A stretch of 64,000 nt of DNA. It comes from Verpa conica (Eukaryota > Ascomycota > Pezizomycetes > Pezizales > Morchellaceae). Every line of letters begins with the position of its first letter. Position 1 is the stretch's first letter. Shown here one piece after another: positions 10,368-21,909 of this stretch. The stretch covers positions 186,001-250,000 of the forward strand of contig JAUFSD010000024.1 in NCBI GenBank assembly GCA_033030425.1, given 5' to 3'. The notes below the pieces were generated by a model. It saw nothing but the letters and a program-made list of their open reading frames with translations, searched no databases and was not told where the DNA came from. Position numbers and translations under genes: made by a program.

Positions 10368-11720
10368 TCAATCACGTCCTCTCCAACTCCCCCAAACCTG
10401 CCTCACACCACCCACCATTGCGCCCAACCCACCAATCCCACCCCCCAACCTCCTCTTGACCCCACCACTCATCATGACCCACCCCAACCTTCTCTTCCTG
10501 CTCACACCCGTCTCTACGCGCACACAACCACCCTCGAAAATCCTCTTCAACTCCCCCAACCCCGGCCTCTCACGGGGATCCAACCTCGTACACATCTCCA
10601 CCACCTCCCTCATCGCCCCACCCAACCCCTCCAAATCCGTCTCATAAACCCACTTGACATCCCGAAACAACTGCATATACAGCACATCCATACCCACGCC
10701 CTTCGCCAAAATATACAACGTCCTCCCAAGCGCATATACATCCGCCTTCTCCAACGCCTCCCTCCCCCACGTTCTCGGAAACGCTCCACCCTGCGCTTCC
10801 GGCGGCGCTGTCGCCGCCGTAGACGCATCCTGCGAGAAATCAATCAACACTAACTCTTCCCCTTCCCCTTCCCCTCTACCCGATTGGGGTCTTCTAATCA
10901 CTATGTTATCCGGTTTGATATCCCCGTGGAAGGTGTGTTGCTCGAGATGTAACCAGTGCACCGCATCAACGAGTTGGCGTCCCCAGCGCCATAAAGTCTC
11001 TGGTTCCACCCCACATTTTAACCCCGCCGAGAACTCATCTAGACTACCGTGTGGGTAGTACTCGAGCAAGAACCCAACCACGCGGCGGTCGGTGTGAGAA
11101 ACCGTTATGAGCGCGTGAGGCGGGGGTATTATACCCGGGTGTGAAGGCAGGGATAACAGTGTTATGAGTTCAGAAAAATTATTAGCGGAGGGTCCTTTGG
11201 CTATGTATTTCTTTGGCTGTATTCCGCTAGAAGGTAGTTGGGGAGAGAGTGTGATTAGTTGGATCTGCGAAGACCAGGATCGGGGGGAGGTTGGTGATAG
11301 TGGACAAGCGTGGAGTGAAGATACTGGGTATAGCTTTGGTTGGGTGGGTGCTCCGGGTGGGATTATTTCTTCTGGGAGCTTGAGCTTGTGTAGGAGTCTA
11401 GGGTCTAGTTTCTCTTCGACTGTTAATTCTCCACTGTCTGGGTGTGTGCGTAGGAACGGCGAGTGCGAGAACCGTGGGGAGTGGTCTAGATAATGTGTTC
11501 GTAAGGTTTCTAGGATTTTCTGTAATGCGATGTCTCGGGATTGTGTTGATAGATTCTGCCATGTGGATATGAGCTTTGTTTCGAAAGAGTCTGGGAGTGA
11601 TGGGTTCGAGTCGAGGAATATAGTGACTGGGATATTGTGCGAAAGGTTGGACACTAGGACACGAAGTTGGGGAGGGGAGTTCTGTGGGAATAGTTGTGGA
11701 CCGAAGATAGTTTCCGCCAT
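10368..11720 (-). CDS. protein kinase-like protein with DFS in place of DFG
   Basis: A single exon encodes 450 residues. The first ~160 residues have no recognisable domain. The kinase fold follows: an AKG segment near the usual lysine strand (KKYIAKGP), hinge-like FLLEYYPHGSLDEF, catalytic loop HGDIKPDNIVI (Asp267), then LIDFSQD (Asp294) where most kinases have DFG, and ADVYALGRTLYILAKG for the F-helix, with RERPGL near the end of the domain. The catalytic and metal-binding aspartates and the loop lysine and asparagine are present, so activity is possible. The glycine-rich loop is not obvious. The C-terminal ~50 residues are Arg/Gly-rich. The style resembles lineage-specific fungal kinases of unknown role. 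Its substrate cannot be inferred. Confidence 0.8.
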   Translation of the reverse strand: MAETIFGPQLFPQNSPPQLRVLVSNLSHNIPVTIFLDSNPSLPDSFETKLISTWQNLSTQSRDIALQKILETLRTHYLDHSPRFSHSPFLRTHPDSGELTVEEKLDPRLLHKLKLPEEIIPPGAPTQPKLYPVSSLHACPLSPTSPRSWSSQIQLITLSPQLPSSGIQPKKYIAKGPSANNFSELITLLSLPSHPGIIPPPHALITVSHTDRRVVGFLLEYYPHGSLDEFSAGLKCGVEPETLWRWGRQLVDAVHWLHLEQHTFHGDIKPDNIVIRRPQSGRGEGEGEELVLIDFSQDASTAATAPPEAQGGAFPRTWGREALEKADVYALGRTLYILAKGVGMDVLYMQLFRDVKWVYETDLEGLGGAMREVVEMCTRLDPRERPGLGELKRIFEGGCVRVETGVSRKRRLGWVMMSGGVKRRLGGGIGGLGAMVGGVRQVWGSWRGRD

Positions 11721-13120
11721 TTGGAAAAGGGGGTGAAGGAGTTATAGGAAGGTTTCAGCTATGCGGCCCGGTGTCTGTAATGTAAAGGAGGGGGGTATTT
11801 CTATCTGACTGTTTAGCTGTGAACTGTAGAATTGAACACGAGAAGAAGTTTCTTAGCACTAAATATCAACTAATCCCCCCCCTCATTTATACTATCTGGG
11901 CGCTATTACAGCTCCCAACCCCATCAGGCATCCTCTGCATGATGATCACCAATCCTTGGCTCACATCGTACAGCGCTGCGACTGGAGTCGTATTACTGTC
12001 TGACCTAGGAGCAATCACTCTTACTGGGGGGGATCACAGACAGCGAATGGGAAATACCGTTTCAGTAATCTTTTGTCCTTTTACCCAATTGATTCGGGGG
12101 GGGGGTCTAAACTTCTCCCGGGTGGATAAGCCAAGATCTAAAGCAGGGAAGAAGAGCCTCGATCTCAACAGTACCTAATTGTTATTTGGTGTATGCTTCC
12201 AAATCAATAGATCCTAATTGGTCCGGAGTTTTTTTGTTGCTTTTTTTTGTAGCGTTTACGATTCGCCGGTTATGATGTATTATACAGGGGTGTTGTTTTT
12301 TTTTCTTTTTTTTTTTCCCTGCACCTAAGGATCTAGCGCGGGAAATGATATAATTCGAGTTGTCGAATAAATTAGATGCCGTAGCTGCAAGGCTGGAGTA
12401 ACAAGGGACCAGAGATTTGCAAATCCCAAGTGCGGGGTTTTGAGAACTAGCCTCGAGTCTACAGTCAGAGGGAAGGGTCTTTTTAGGTAAACGTTTCCAG
12501 AATGTGGAAGCGGTTCGTCTGGTTATGAGGCTGTTGGCTAGATCTAGAGAGTCTTGGGCTCTTAATTATAAAGAATTGTTTGGGGTATCCTATGTTAGAG
12601 TGTATCTACTACACTTGGTACAATGGTTATAGTGCCGAGACATTGTAATGTGCCGCTAACCCGAAACTGACGCGTCAACTCCAGGCCTGTGTGTACGCAG
12701 AAGGGCATTCCTGGTCCTTCGGTATTTGTGAGACCTCTATAGTAGTTGCGAGCTCCCTATCTGCATACGGGCCATCAAGTTGCGCCTGCAAATCTTTACT
12801 CCAGTGGTAGTAATAAATAGCTATAGTATACGAGTCAAGGTACTGATGCCCCCATACACTCTATGCCAACCCCCAATCATAGCATATCACTCGCCCCCAC
12901 ATTCAAGATTGAGGCTGAAGTACCCCATTCATGCTGTGCGACACCTTGCTGGCACGGCGAGAAACAAAGCAGCGGGCCAACCGGGCCGGGGAGAGACAAC
13001 ATCGACTGTTCCCCGGTAAAGCTCAACAGATAATTACCACGACATTGGGTAGTATATAACTCGTGAATTCCCTTTTCTCTGAAGCTCTAGCAAGAGTCTC
13101 TCTATAATCTTGACTTCAAA
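11721..13120. other. intergenic; divergent promoters
   Basis: This lies between the divergent kinase-like and paraoxonase-like genes. It contains poly-T tracts near 12230-12250 and 12294-12318 and a TATA-like GTATATAAC at about 13051. No gene recognised. Confidence 0.5.
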
Positions 13121-14536
13121 ATGCCACCGTGAGTCCCCTCTTCTTTGATGATCCTCCCTATACTAAACAACCATAGAGCACCTGTACACAACAGGCCAAC
13201 TGCGCGCCAAAGCGTTCTCTCGTCCAACCAAGTCCGCTTTACCTTCTTCTGCACTCTCATCGCCTTCCTCTACCGCTCCCTGACTCAGCGCTCCCCGCTG
13301 TTCTTCCTCTCCCCCGCGTCCGCCCTGCCCGCCGCCCACAACTGCGTTATCCACCACCCCACCATCCTCGCCAACTGCGAAGACCTCTCCCATGTCCCCA
13401 ACACACCCTACGTCTTCCTCTCCTGCGACAAAGCCCGCCGGGAATGGTCCCACGCGTTTGGCTCCTACCCCAGCAGAGCCGCCGTCGGGGAGATCTACCT
13501 CTGGAACCACCACACCCCCTCCACCGAACCAAAGCTCGTATCAGGCCCCACCCTCGGCCACGACTTCCACCCACTCGGCCTATCCAGCACCCAACTCACC
13601 CCGGACGTCGCCCGAGTCTTCATCACAAACCAAGCCAAAACCCGCGCAACCGTCGAAGTACTAGACGTGCACCTGCCCACCGGCGAAAGCAAACACCTCA
13701 AAACAATCACCCACCCCAAAATCCACTCCCCCAACGGCATCACCGCACACAACGCCACAAGCTTCTACCTCAGCAACGACCTCTTCATGGCACGGCGATG
13801 GTCCACCGCCGTGCTGATCGAAGTAATACTCGGCATTCCCGGCGGCCAAGTCCTATACATCTCACTCCCTGCAGAGTCGTTTTCATCCGACACCGCCCAA
13901 ATAGAACGTAAGCGCAAAGAATCCGACCAAATGGACGTATACTCCATCGCCCGCGTGAGCCTCGCGAACGGCCTCGCGTATAATCCACATGAATCACATC
14001 TATACATCACTTCGTCTACTCATGGTGTATACACTTATGCCATACCCTCTGTTTCTGAGCCGTGGGTTGCCCATCCGCATTCGTTCCATCGGACTTCGTT
14101 TGCGCCGGATAATCTGTTTTATTCGTATGCGCAGAAAAAACTCTATGCTAGTGGCTTGTCGTCTATGTCTGCGTTTGCGACTGCTATGATGTCGCCCGAG
14201 GCTCCGAGGGGACCCTCGTGGACTGTGGAGATGCTGGAGGAGCTTCCGAGGATTGGTGAGGTTGAGGAGGCCGAGTTGAAGCGGGAGAAGGCGTTCCGTG
14301 CGGTTGATCTGGCGAATAGACCCTTAAGGCATGAGGAGAGGAGGTGGAGGAGTGTGTTTATGGATGATGGTGGGTTCTTTGGTGGGGTGAGTACGGGGGG
14401 TGTTATTGATGAAGAGGGAAGGTTTGTGGCGGTTAGTGTGGTGGGTAATGGGGTTATGGTTTGTCCGGGGGTTTTGGAGAGGAGGGGGAGCTTGGAGAAG
14501 GAGGAGGTGGTGGTGGTGGAGAAGGATGAGTTGTAG
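13121..14536 (+). CDS. paraoxonase/arylesterase-like beta-propeller protein, membrane-anchored (2 exons)
   Basis: The first exon is only 8 nt (13121-13128, ATGCCACC). A 48-nt intron follows (GTGAGT donor, TACTAAAC branch site, CATAG acceptor), then 13177-14536, giving 455 residues beginning MPPAPVHNR. The alternative ATG at 13145 lies inside this intron. Residues about 22-40 form a hydrophobic segment (VRFTFFCTLIAFLYRSL) that should act as a membrane or signal anchor. The rest fits the serum paraoxonase-type six-bladed propeller: HSPNGITAHNATSFYLSND and ANGLAYNPHESHLYI carry the N-G-I/L and N-D elements that bind calcium in that family. Paraoxonases hydrolyse lactones and aryl esters; the fungal substrates are mostly unknown. 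The last ~25 residues are Glu/Val-rich low complexity. Confidence 0.8.
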
Positions 14537-15827
14537 GTTTGTGGGGAGGTCGTTATTTAGTTAGCTATGAGATAAAAGTAAACGTAATCTTATTTATCTA
14601 TTATATAGGTAGTAATATTTAAACCTTAGAGGCTCAAATCCCGTAGAGCGCCGTTGGGCTAAAATTCAAAAGCTTTGTTGAATCCTCACCTGGAAACCAG
14701 AGTTACCCCCGGACAGTAGTACGAATTAAGCCGTTTCAAAGTAATTTGCAGAGCACCTATAAAATCAAAAAATATAGGGAAACCAGAGAGCAGCCCCCAA
14801 GTAAATTTATTGGTGGGGAAAAATAACCCAACGCCCATATGACAGCCATATCTTAATTCCAACCCTAACTAGGCACTAACAACAATTTATAAGAACAGAA
14901 ACTGAACCAGAGAGGGAATATAATATTAATTTATATACTATTAAACCTATATAGCGGGAGAAAGTATTATGTTTACGTGGGGCTCCTGGTTGTCATGCGG
15001 GTGGCCGGGCAGTTATTTATGTCCCCGACAATAACATGCCGTTTCTGGACTTGCTCAAGACCCCCATGAGCTATGTAGCTACATAAGTCTAATGAAAAAA
15101 CTCGAGAAAAAAACCCAGTCCATTCACCTTTACACACCACCTTCCCTTGCCGTAGTATACATATAGGGTGTTAATGTAGATAGGTTGTAAACAGAGTATT
15201 AGCACATTGATTTTCTAGCCCAACTTTTTATGCTGTTACCTGTTGTGACTGTGAGCTCGTACTCATTTAAGCGCTTTCGTTGATGTGTAAGTGACTGAGT
15301 GCTCTTTATCCTCTCGGATAGGAAAATTGGACCGATTACGATCAAGGAGGGTAAGGATCGACTTTTAGCATAATAACTTCTTGGATTCTTATTAAAACTT
15401 CAGGTGAAATATGCTTATCACCAGCTTATCAGACGTTTGTATGGGAAGAGGTTTCTTGTAATTCTACATCCCAGATATATATAGGTACGTTTGTTGTATC
15501 TGTTCTAACTCGTTCGGGGAGAGGCTTCCTATCGGGGGACGTTCCCCACAGCTGCAGGTATGCAATGGGCTGCAACATCAACGTGTAAGTACCTCTAGCT
15601 ACTAAAAAGTACCTAGGACATAACCCCCCCCCCACCTTCCATAGTAGAAGAAAGGCATTGTATAAAAGTGCAAGAAGAAAACATAAACATAATTCACTTT
15701 TTTTTTTAGCTATCATTCCCATTTCTCCATACCCAGACATTTAAGTACCAAGAGTGGGATTGCCGGTCACCTAAATAATGACAGCAACTACCAGAACAAA
15801 ATAATAATACAGTTGATATATAAAATA

Positions 15828-16480
15828 CCGTAGGGACTCGTATAATCCGGACCGTTTTCGAGAGCGCGGGTCGCAAGAAATCTTAGTATATTATACCGAT
15901 TGTGGGAATTTTATTGTACAGACGAGTGAAAAAACAGATAGGGCACCCCTGGTTTTACACCAAAACTAGGGTATTTCAGTAATTTATCACACAACCCAAT
16001 ACTTAGAATAAATCCTATAAATCGAGTAGGAGGTAGTTATACTTCTAATTTCTACATTTAGTTATTTTGCTAAATATTTAATAGTTCAGTAAGTATGTGA
16101 GATTGGTTGCATGGCAAAATCCCCACTAAAATCTCATGATTTTGGTGTATTTTAGAGTCTCCTCAACTTTACATCAACCTCACTCCATAGGAACTACTTT
16201 AAGGAAACCTAAAAAATTATGGGAGAGACCTTGGAGTGAGTTTACTCTTGAAAAAAAAAATATGAGAAGTTCCATGGTTCTCTATCATTAAGAATAGCAC
16301 CATAAAAAGTGCCTATTTTGGTGCAAAACCGGGAGTGTTCTATCAGTTTTTTCACTCGTCTGTATATCAGACCTATGAGTGAGGGTATCACTGCTTCTTG
16401 AGTTTTTATTTTGACCCCAACAAGTTTGGTTTAGCAAGCCGCTCTCTGGGCAACGGTCCGGATTTCACGAGTCTCTACGG
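15828..16480. mobile_element. miniature inverted-repeat element (outer), TA target duplication
   Basis: The left end begins CCGTAGGGACTCGTATAATC and continues CGGACCGTT. The right end, read on the other strand, begins CCGTAGAGACTCGTGAAATC and continues CGGACCGTT. These are imperfect terminal inverted repeats of about 30 bp. TA at 15826-15827 and at 16481-16482 flank the ends, as in Tc1/mariner or pogo insertions. There is no transposase, so it is non-autonomous. A second element is inserted inside it. Confidence 0.8.
15919..16362. mobile_element. miniature inverted-repeat element (inner, nested)
   Basis: The left end begins CAGACGAGTGAAAAAACAGA; the right end on the opposite strand begins CAGACGAGTGAAAAAACTGA. 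Similarity continues for about 45 bp, through GG(C/A)AC(C/T)CC and GGTTTT.CACCAAAA. TA flanks both sides (15917-15918 and 16363-16364). It is 444 bp, has no coding capacity, and lies wholly within the outer element, so it inserted later. Confidence 0.85.
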
Positions 16481-16885
16481 TACACAGTTGTCCTGACTGT
16501 CTTAGGGCTACGTCACGGTGAATCTTGACTGTAATCTCACACCTGAGTAGTGTACCTGTATAACCTATCAATTTACGCATGTGGGAGACATCATTGTACC
16601 TCAAATCGGTACTTACTCAGTGGATGCCTATCCACTTACCCCTTCCCTGGCTCATACAAATGGTGTCCCCAAACAGGCTAGGATACATCAACGGTAAAGA
16701 CTATTGGGATCTTCCTAAATAGCCCGAGCCTACGCCTGGAGCTATTTCTATGAGAGAAACTACTATGGGAGACAGGGCAATAGTACGCCCCCTAGGAGAT
16801 TAATAGACAACAAAACTCTCTTCTTTCTATATATACAGACTTTACTAACTTTATTGAGGGAGGCAATGCGACCTCCTAAATGAAC

Positions 16886-16913
16886 GAATGAATGAATGAA
16901 TGAATGAATGAAT
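16886..16913. repeat. (GAAT)7 microsatellite
   Basis: Seven perfect tandem copies of GAAT, directly visible. Confidence 0.95.
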
Positions 16914-17127
16914 ACATGGATCCTCTCGCTAAGGTATTCGATCAACACACCAAAGCACATGTAAGAATAAAATAACAAAAAAAAAATGTAACAAAAAAAA
17001 TATAACAAAAAAAGAATGTAACAAAACAAAATTTGTTTTGTATAGTAAATATAAATCAAAAAAAAAGAAAAAATTGCGCGTTTGACTCATCTTGTCAGAC
17101 CTGATTCTGCTCCTCCGACCCCTTAAA

Positions 17128-18542
17128 TTACATAGAGTTATAAACCCCAAATTGTGTCCGTTCACAGCCTAATACTACAAGCCTCTGCGCAGTATAACTA
17201 TGCTCAGGACTATGAAGCATGCCCTCAACCTTAACGAGGTATATAGTCAGCGTTACCTCATCATACCGATTCACCCCGCCCAATAACCATCTTTCCTCCA
17301 TCAGTCGCGCTAAATTTCTAGACAGCTTAGCCAAACCCTCTTTAACACTATATTATTCAGTAAGCTATCTAACCATATAAACTTCGAAAGGAAATAGAAA
17401 AGGAAAGCAAAAAATACCGTTCTATTTCATCTCCGAGACTTTCAGCATCTCTTACCAAACGTCCACTACTATTCCTCCAGAGTAGCTGTAGTGAAGTCGT
17501 ATAATCGATAGCGTTAGTTCCTGGTGCAAGATAGGATTCTTTCTCCCCGATGAATCCCGTCTCGATGAAACCGTTGTCCCAGGATATGGGATCCCATTCC
17601 ATTAAGCCCTGGTGCATGGGAGCCTGGTGGGGCCCTGGTGGAATAACTCCAGTGCTATATGTTCCAGGTAGATCTATAGTGTTTTTTAGGTTTATAAAGA
17701 ATGGTTCGGATGCCTGTAGACTAAAAGGTAGAGTATTTATATCTTCGGTGTTGAGATCATAAAGGCCAGATGGGGACATGAACTTCGAGAGATCTTTTTT
17801 CGGTTCTGCCGGAGTGAAAGGAATAATGTCTTGAAACTCCTTTCCTTCTGGGAGGTTCAGACCTAGTGGGATGTCGGTTTCAAAGGGTTTTATATGTGGC
17901 GTATACCCTCCCTCAACCCGAAAGCTATCGTGAATCGATGAACTAGGTTCTTTCGGGGTCGAGTACCCTATACCTAGTGGAGTAGCTGTAATAATAGCCT
18001 TAGTAACAAAGCCCCCTCACATAGACGAAAAATAGAGAAAAAGATGATAATCAAGGTGAATAAAATAAACGTACTGATATCTAAAGACAAACAAGGATTA
18101 TCCCTACCCCCCATACCCTCTACACCACAATACTTCTTTTGAGCACGGTCGAGGTTTTTCCTATCTACAAGCTGCCCATTCAATGTAAAGTCGGTATCCT
18201 TGCCTTGGAGAGCTCGTTTACGTTGGATCTTTAACATTGCTATTGTTTTTGTCTTGGTGAAATTCTTCCCTAAGCCCCATCTTCTGATCGCTGTCTTGCA
18301 CTGTTTTGGGCTGTATACGGGTTAGGGAACCGTGGGTAATTGTTTCTTTTAAGCATAAACTCGAGTACATACTTTGCGAAGAACTTGTATCTATCTGCCA
18401 TTATCCTTCTCACATCGGTAAGGTTGCGGCCTTCGGTGATGTATAGTCTGGTGAAGGTATCGCGCTGCGTGTCCCATTCCTTTGAGGTAATGGTTCGGAC
18501 TTTGTAGTTCTTTTCCCAGTCCTGTGATAGCTGGATTTCCAT
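17128..18542 (-). CDS. Clr5-domain protein A (4 exons)
   Basis: Exons in transcript order are 18542-18373, 18310-18117, 17985-17418 and 17347-17128, giving 383 residues. The N-terminal ~70 residues fit the Clr5 domain, a DNA-binding-like module common in ascomycetes: EWDTQRDTFTRLYITEGRNL, then DVRRIMADRYKFFA, then NPKQCKTAIRRWGLGKN after the first 62-nt intron (GTATGT, TACAG). The second intron (131 nt) precedes the motif ATPLGIGYSTP, which is shared with paralogue B. The last intron (70 nt, GTATTT donor, ATATAG acceptor) is less certain; unspliced, the protein would end at 17369 with 326 residues. The final exon (VKEGLAKLSRNLARLMEERW...) looks helical and slightly TPR-like. Clr5 proteins are often linked to heterochromatin or helical repeat regions. 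The function here is unknown. Confidence 0.75.
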
Positions 18543-20896
18543 CTTTGCTTGGAGTCGGAAAGAAAGACAATTTAGATAAAGAATTAAGGCTTGTTTCCGA
18601 GGGTTGAAGAATGCAGGTACCGGTTCAATGTTGTATAAATCTCTGGGGGAGGGGGAGGCTTAAGTTACTCCGGCATACCTACTTATAGGTAATGGGGACC
18701 CCTAGTAAAGCTTACGCTTCTCCTTAGGGTTAGTGAATATATGTTCATGCATGGAACTTCTACTGTACGGCCGACTTACCTTATTTTCTGATAGCGAAAG
18801 CAAGTGGCGAGTGAGAATTGAATACGTTGTTCATCGTTCGATATCCCAGGCAATATGTAGCGGTGTCTGAAACTCCTGAAGGAAGTACCATTCATCAAGC
18901 CTTCCTTGGTGAAGATCGCTTGGTCTAGCAGACGTTGTCTCGAATATGCCAGATATAATTATTTATTTTGTTTTCCTCAATATATATGGCAGATATACAG
19001 TCTAGTTAAATTCCACCACTAATGAAATATCAGTGTCGTGTGGCATGGCAGGCGTTGGTGGTTGTGAAAGTTATTTGGGCGCTTTTGTTGAGTACGGTCT
19101 CCATGGCCTGAAAAAAGTATGGAATGTTTAATCATACTATAAAAAAATTCCCTACTTTTCCTGGAAGATTTAGTCTATCAGGGGCATCAGAATATCAGTT
19201 TAAAATGTTGGTCGACATCTGAAACCGCGCGCACCATAGAACTAGATGGCCAAGCCATAGAAAAGAGAAAACAGACCCGCCGGTCTCTTCCTACGCATCA
19301 TTTCACTGGCAGCCTGAGCTGGGCCGCCAACAAAGCCCGAGGTGTGTGTAACCATTCATCCACTCTATTCCCCCCTCCTGCATCATCCTGCCTTCCTTCA
19401 GCAAACTTGTCTGTCATTCCCTTCTGAACAAGTAAGCGACCCATCGCAAAACTAACCCTGACTGGCCGATTAACTTTGCGCCCAACACATTATGTGTCTT
19501 CATTCTTAGTGGCTACAAATAGTGTAGTTTTAGATTACGTGGCTAGACCTAGATATGATTAGATGCTTCTACGCCTTTTTTTCTTTCTTGGCAACATTTT
19601 TCATCCGTTTGCTTGACATTTTTTTGCTTTTTCTGGACTCTTTTAGATCTATCATCAGTTAGATACAGAATCCGCCTATCTACAACCACAATAACCTATC
19701 TCACCCAGTCAACCTATTCGAAAGGTAAAGACCATACCAATGGCTGCACTAATTCAGTACCTATATGATGTTGAACTGCATAGTTCTGGTGTATGGGGCA
19801 GGAGATATATACTGCTGCAAAAGAATTTTGGAAATGTGGTTGTGTGTATATTACTTGCCATCCTGCTATAGACTATAGACACTACAAACTATATGGAGGA
19901 AAGAGGGTGTTTTCACTACCACATCAGCGGGAGATACGGTTTTAGGTTGGAAGTGCTACTGAGTTAGTAAAAAAGCCCTGTAACGTAGCCGACTTGATCT
20001 AATATTCTCCAGAATACCGCATCAATGCCGTACCAAAAAAAACCCGCTTTTCCGTACTATAGCTATATAGCTTTTAATAAGATTAGAATCCATAGAACTC
20101 ATAATTTCATAACTCGTCATTCAAGGTCGAACTTCTACCCATACTGGAGTAGAGGGTGGGTGCCAAGTATAGATGGTTTGCTTAATTAATTCTCCCAAGT
20201 CTACTCTATATACCCGACCAATGGACCTTCAGTCACCCCATTAAATCACTTCCATGCTCTCATACGTATCCCGTATATACATACAGGGCGTCTCATCAGT
20301 AGGGACCCCTCCAGCATTCAAAAGAAAACAAGACCAATACTCTGGAGAATTTTGGACCCTCTATCTCATCTCCACCCTTCTTATCATTAGTTGATAATTA
20401 CGCTGCGCGTTGCTACACTTTGCTTGTGATGCAGCAAGGTAGACCTTATCACAACTCACATCTTCTTATTAAATCTTGATTATAATGACATTTTACCCAA
20501 ACCCCTCTCTCCTTGAGTAGTGCCTAGTACTCTCTAGATAGAAGTGATCTTGGCCGTAATATATAGCTTCCTATTAAATTTCCTCTTAAAATACTCTGTT
20601 CTTTTGGAAACGGTGATAACTTAAGCACATTAGCCCCGAAACACCCCTAGTATAACCTCAAGGAAGCCACCCCTCACACAGGATCCAGCCCAGAATCAAA
20701 CGCAGTACCCAGTGGATAATCCAATCCAATATCCAGCCCAGAATCAAACCCAGTATCAAATTTAATTCAATATGAATTGAAGAAGATAATTCTAATAAGT
20801 CGAGTGGGGTTTTGATCCCCTATTTATACATGGTTATTGTTATACAAACTATTATGACTCATTCGTCTATCATATTCCACAAAGTTACACAAAATT
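18543..20896. other. spacer between Clr5 paralogues
   Basis: No gene found. It contains the promoter of Clr5 gene A at the left and a short direct repeat downstream of gene B at the right (20683-20755). Confidence 0.5.
20683..20755. repeat. 25-bp direct repeat, two copies
   Basis: ATCCAGCCCAGAATCAAAC followed by G/C and CAGTA occurs at 20683-20707 and 20731-20755, period 48, with a single mismatch. Confidence 0.85.
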
Positions 20897-21909
20897 CTAG
20901 CGAGATATACAGTGCCAATGATTACCAATACTTGTATATCCTTCCTTATCATCCGATGCATGACTAATACTATGATAAATGTAAAAAGTAACACCAAACC
21001 TAGGATCCAACTCACCAGGACCAAAAGCCCAGCCGGATTCCATAGGACTAAGATTATTGGAAAAATAGACCCTTGTTTCGCACAATTCTGAAAAGGAACA
21101 TACAGGTGGGGGCTGTCGAGCCGGAAAGAGGTCCTCTACATGGACTTTTATAAAGACGGAGTCTCGGTAGGAACCAGATGTGATATGAGGCGGTGGCGAA
21201 ATATATATTTTAGACTCTAGGTGATCAGGCGTTATATTCTCGATGATTTGTAGAGCAAGTTGCTCCGGGGAGCCGCCAGCGGAAATTGTAGATTTCAATG
21301 TATCCCTTTCGGCTGGAGGCTCGTCGGGAAGTAATACTGTTTGATGCTCTGGGGTCATATATCGTACTCCTAGCGGAGTAGCTATTGCAATATCAGTAAG
21401 TATATATCCTCATTTAGGTAGAGGTCAAAAACACACCTACAGTCCCACCTAGCTCTTCAATTTCTAGTTGCTTCCCGGTTACTTTATGCCTTTTACGAGC
21501 ACGCTCAATAGCTTGCTTATCGATGGGTATCCCATTGAAGGTAAATTCTGTATCCTTGCCCTCTAGCTCCCGTTTATTCTGGATCTGTAGTATCGCTGTC
21601 ATCTTGGTCTTATTGATGTTTTTCTCTAATCCCCAGTTCTTAATCGCTGATTTGCACTGCTTTGGGCTAGCTTCATATTAACAGATATCTCTCGGAGAAA
21701 GAAACCCCTACATACTTTGCAAAAAAACCGTGTTCTTCGGCCATTATACGTCTCACGTCGTTGAGGCTACGATGCTCAACAATATATAATCTCGTAAAGG
21801 TATCTCGGTGTATGGCCCACTCTTCTGCTGTGATAAGTCGAGCAGTATATTTCTTCTCCCAGTCTTGTGGATCACGACGCGTACACGGTGCAGACGTAAG
21901 ATCATTCAT
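20897..21909 (-). CDS. Clr5-domain protein B (3 exons), paralogue of A
   Basis: Exons are 21909-21716, 21666-21449 and 21381-20897, giving 298 residues. It starts MNDLTSAPC. The Clr5 region reads DWEKKYTARLITAEEWAIHR, TFTRLYIVEHRSLNDVRRIM, then NPKQCKSAIKNWGLEKN after a 49-nt intron (GTATGT, GCTAG). Both intron positions and phases (2 then 1) match gene A. Exon 2 is also clearly homologous (QIQNKRELEGKDTEFTFNG against KIQRKRALQGKDTDFTLNG), and exon 3 opens with the shared ATPLGVRYMTP. After that the two proteins are unrelated by eye: B has ITPDHLESKIYISPPPHI and a C-terminus without hydrophobic segments. The pair is a tandem duplication with C-terminal divergence. Function is unknown; DNA binding is inferred only from the family. 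Confidence 0.75.

Larger units (their letters stand above)
14537..17127. other. intergenic, transposon-bearing spacer
   Basis: AT-rich DNA with no gene. It holds the nested miniature elements at 15828-16480 and a tetranucleotide microsatellite at 16886-16913. Open frames around 16763-17059 are translated low-complexity A/T runs. Confidence 0.55.
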
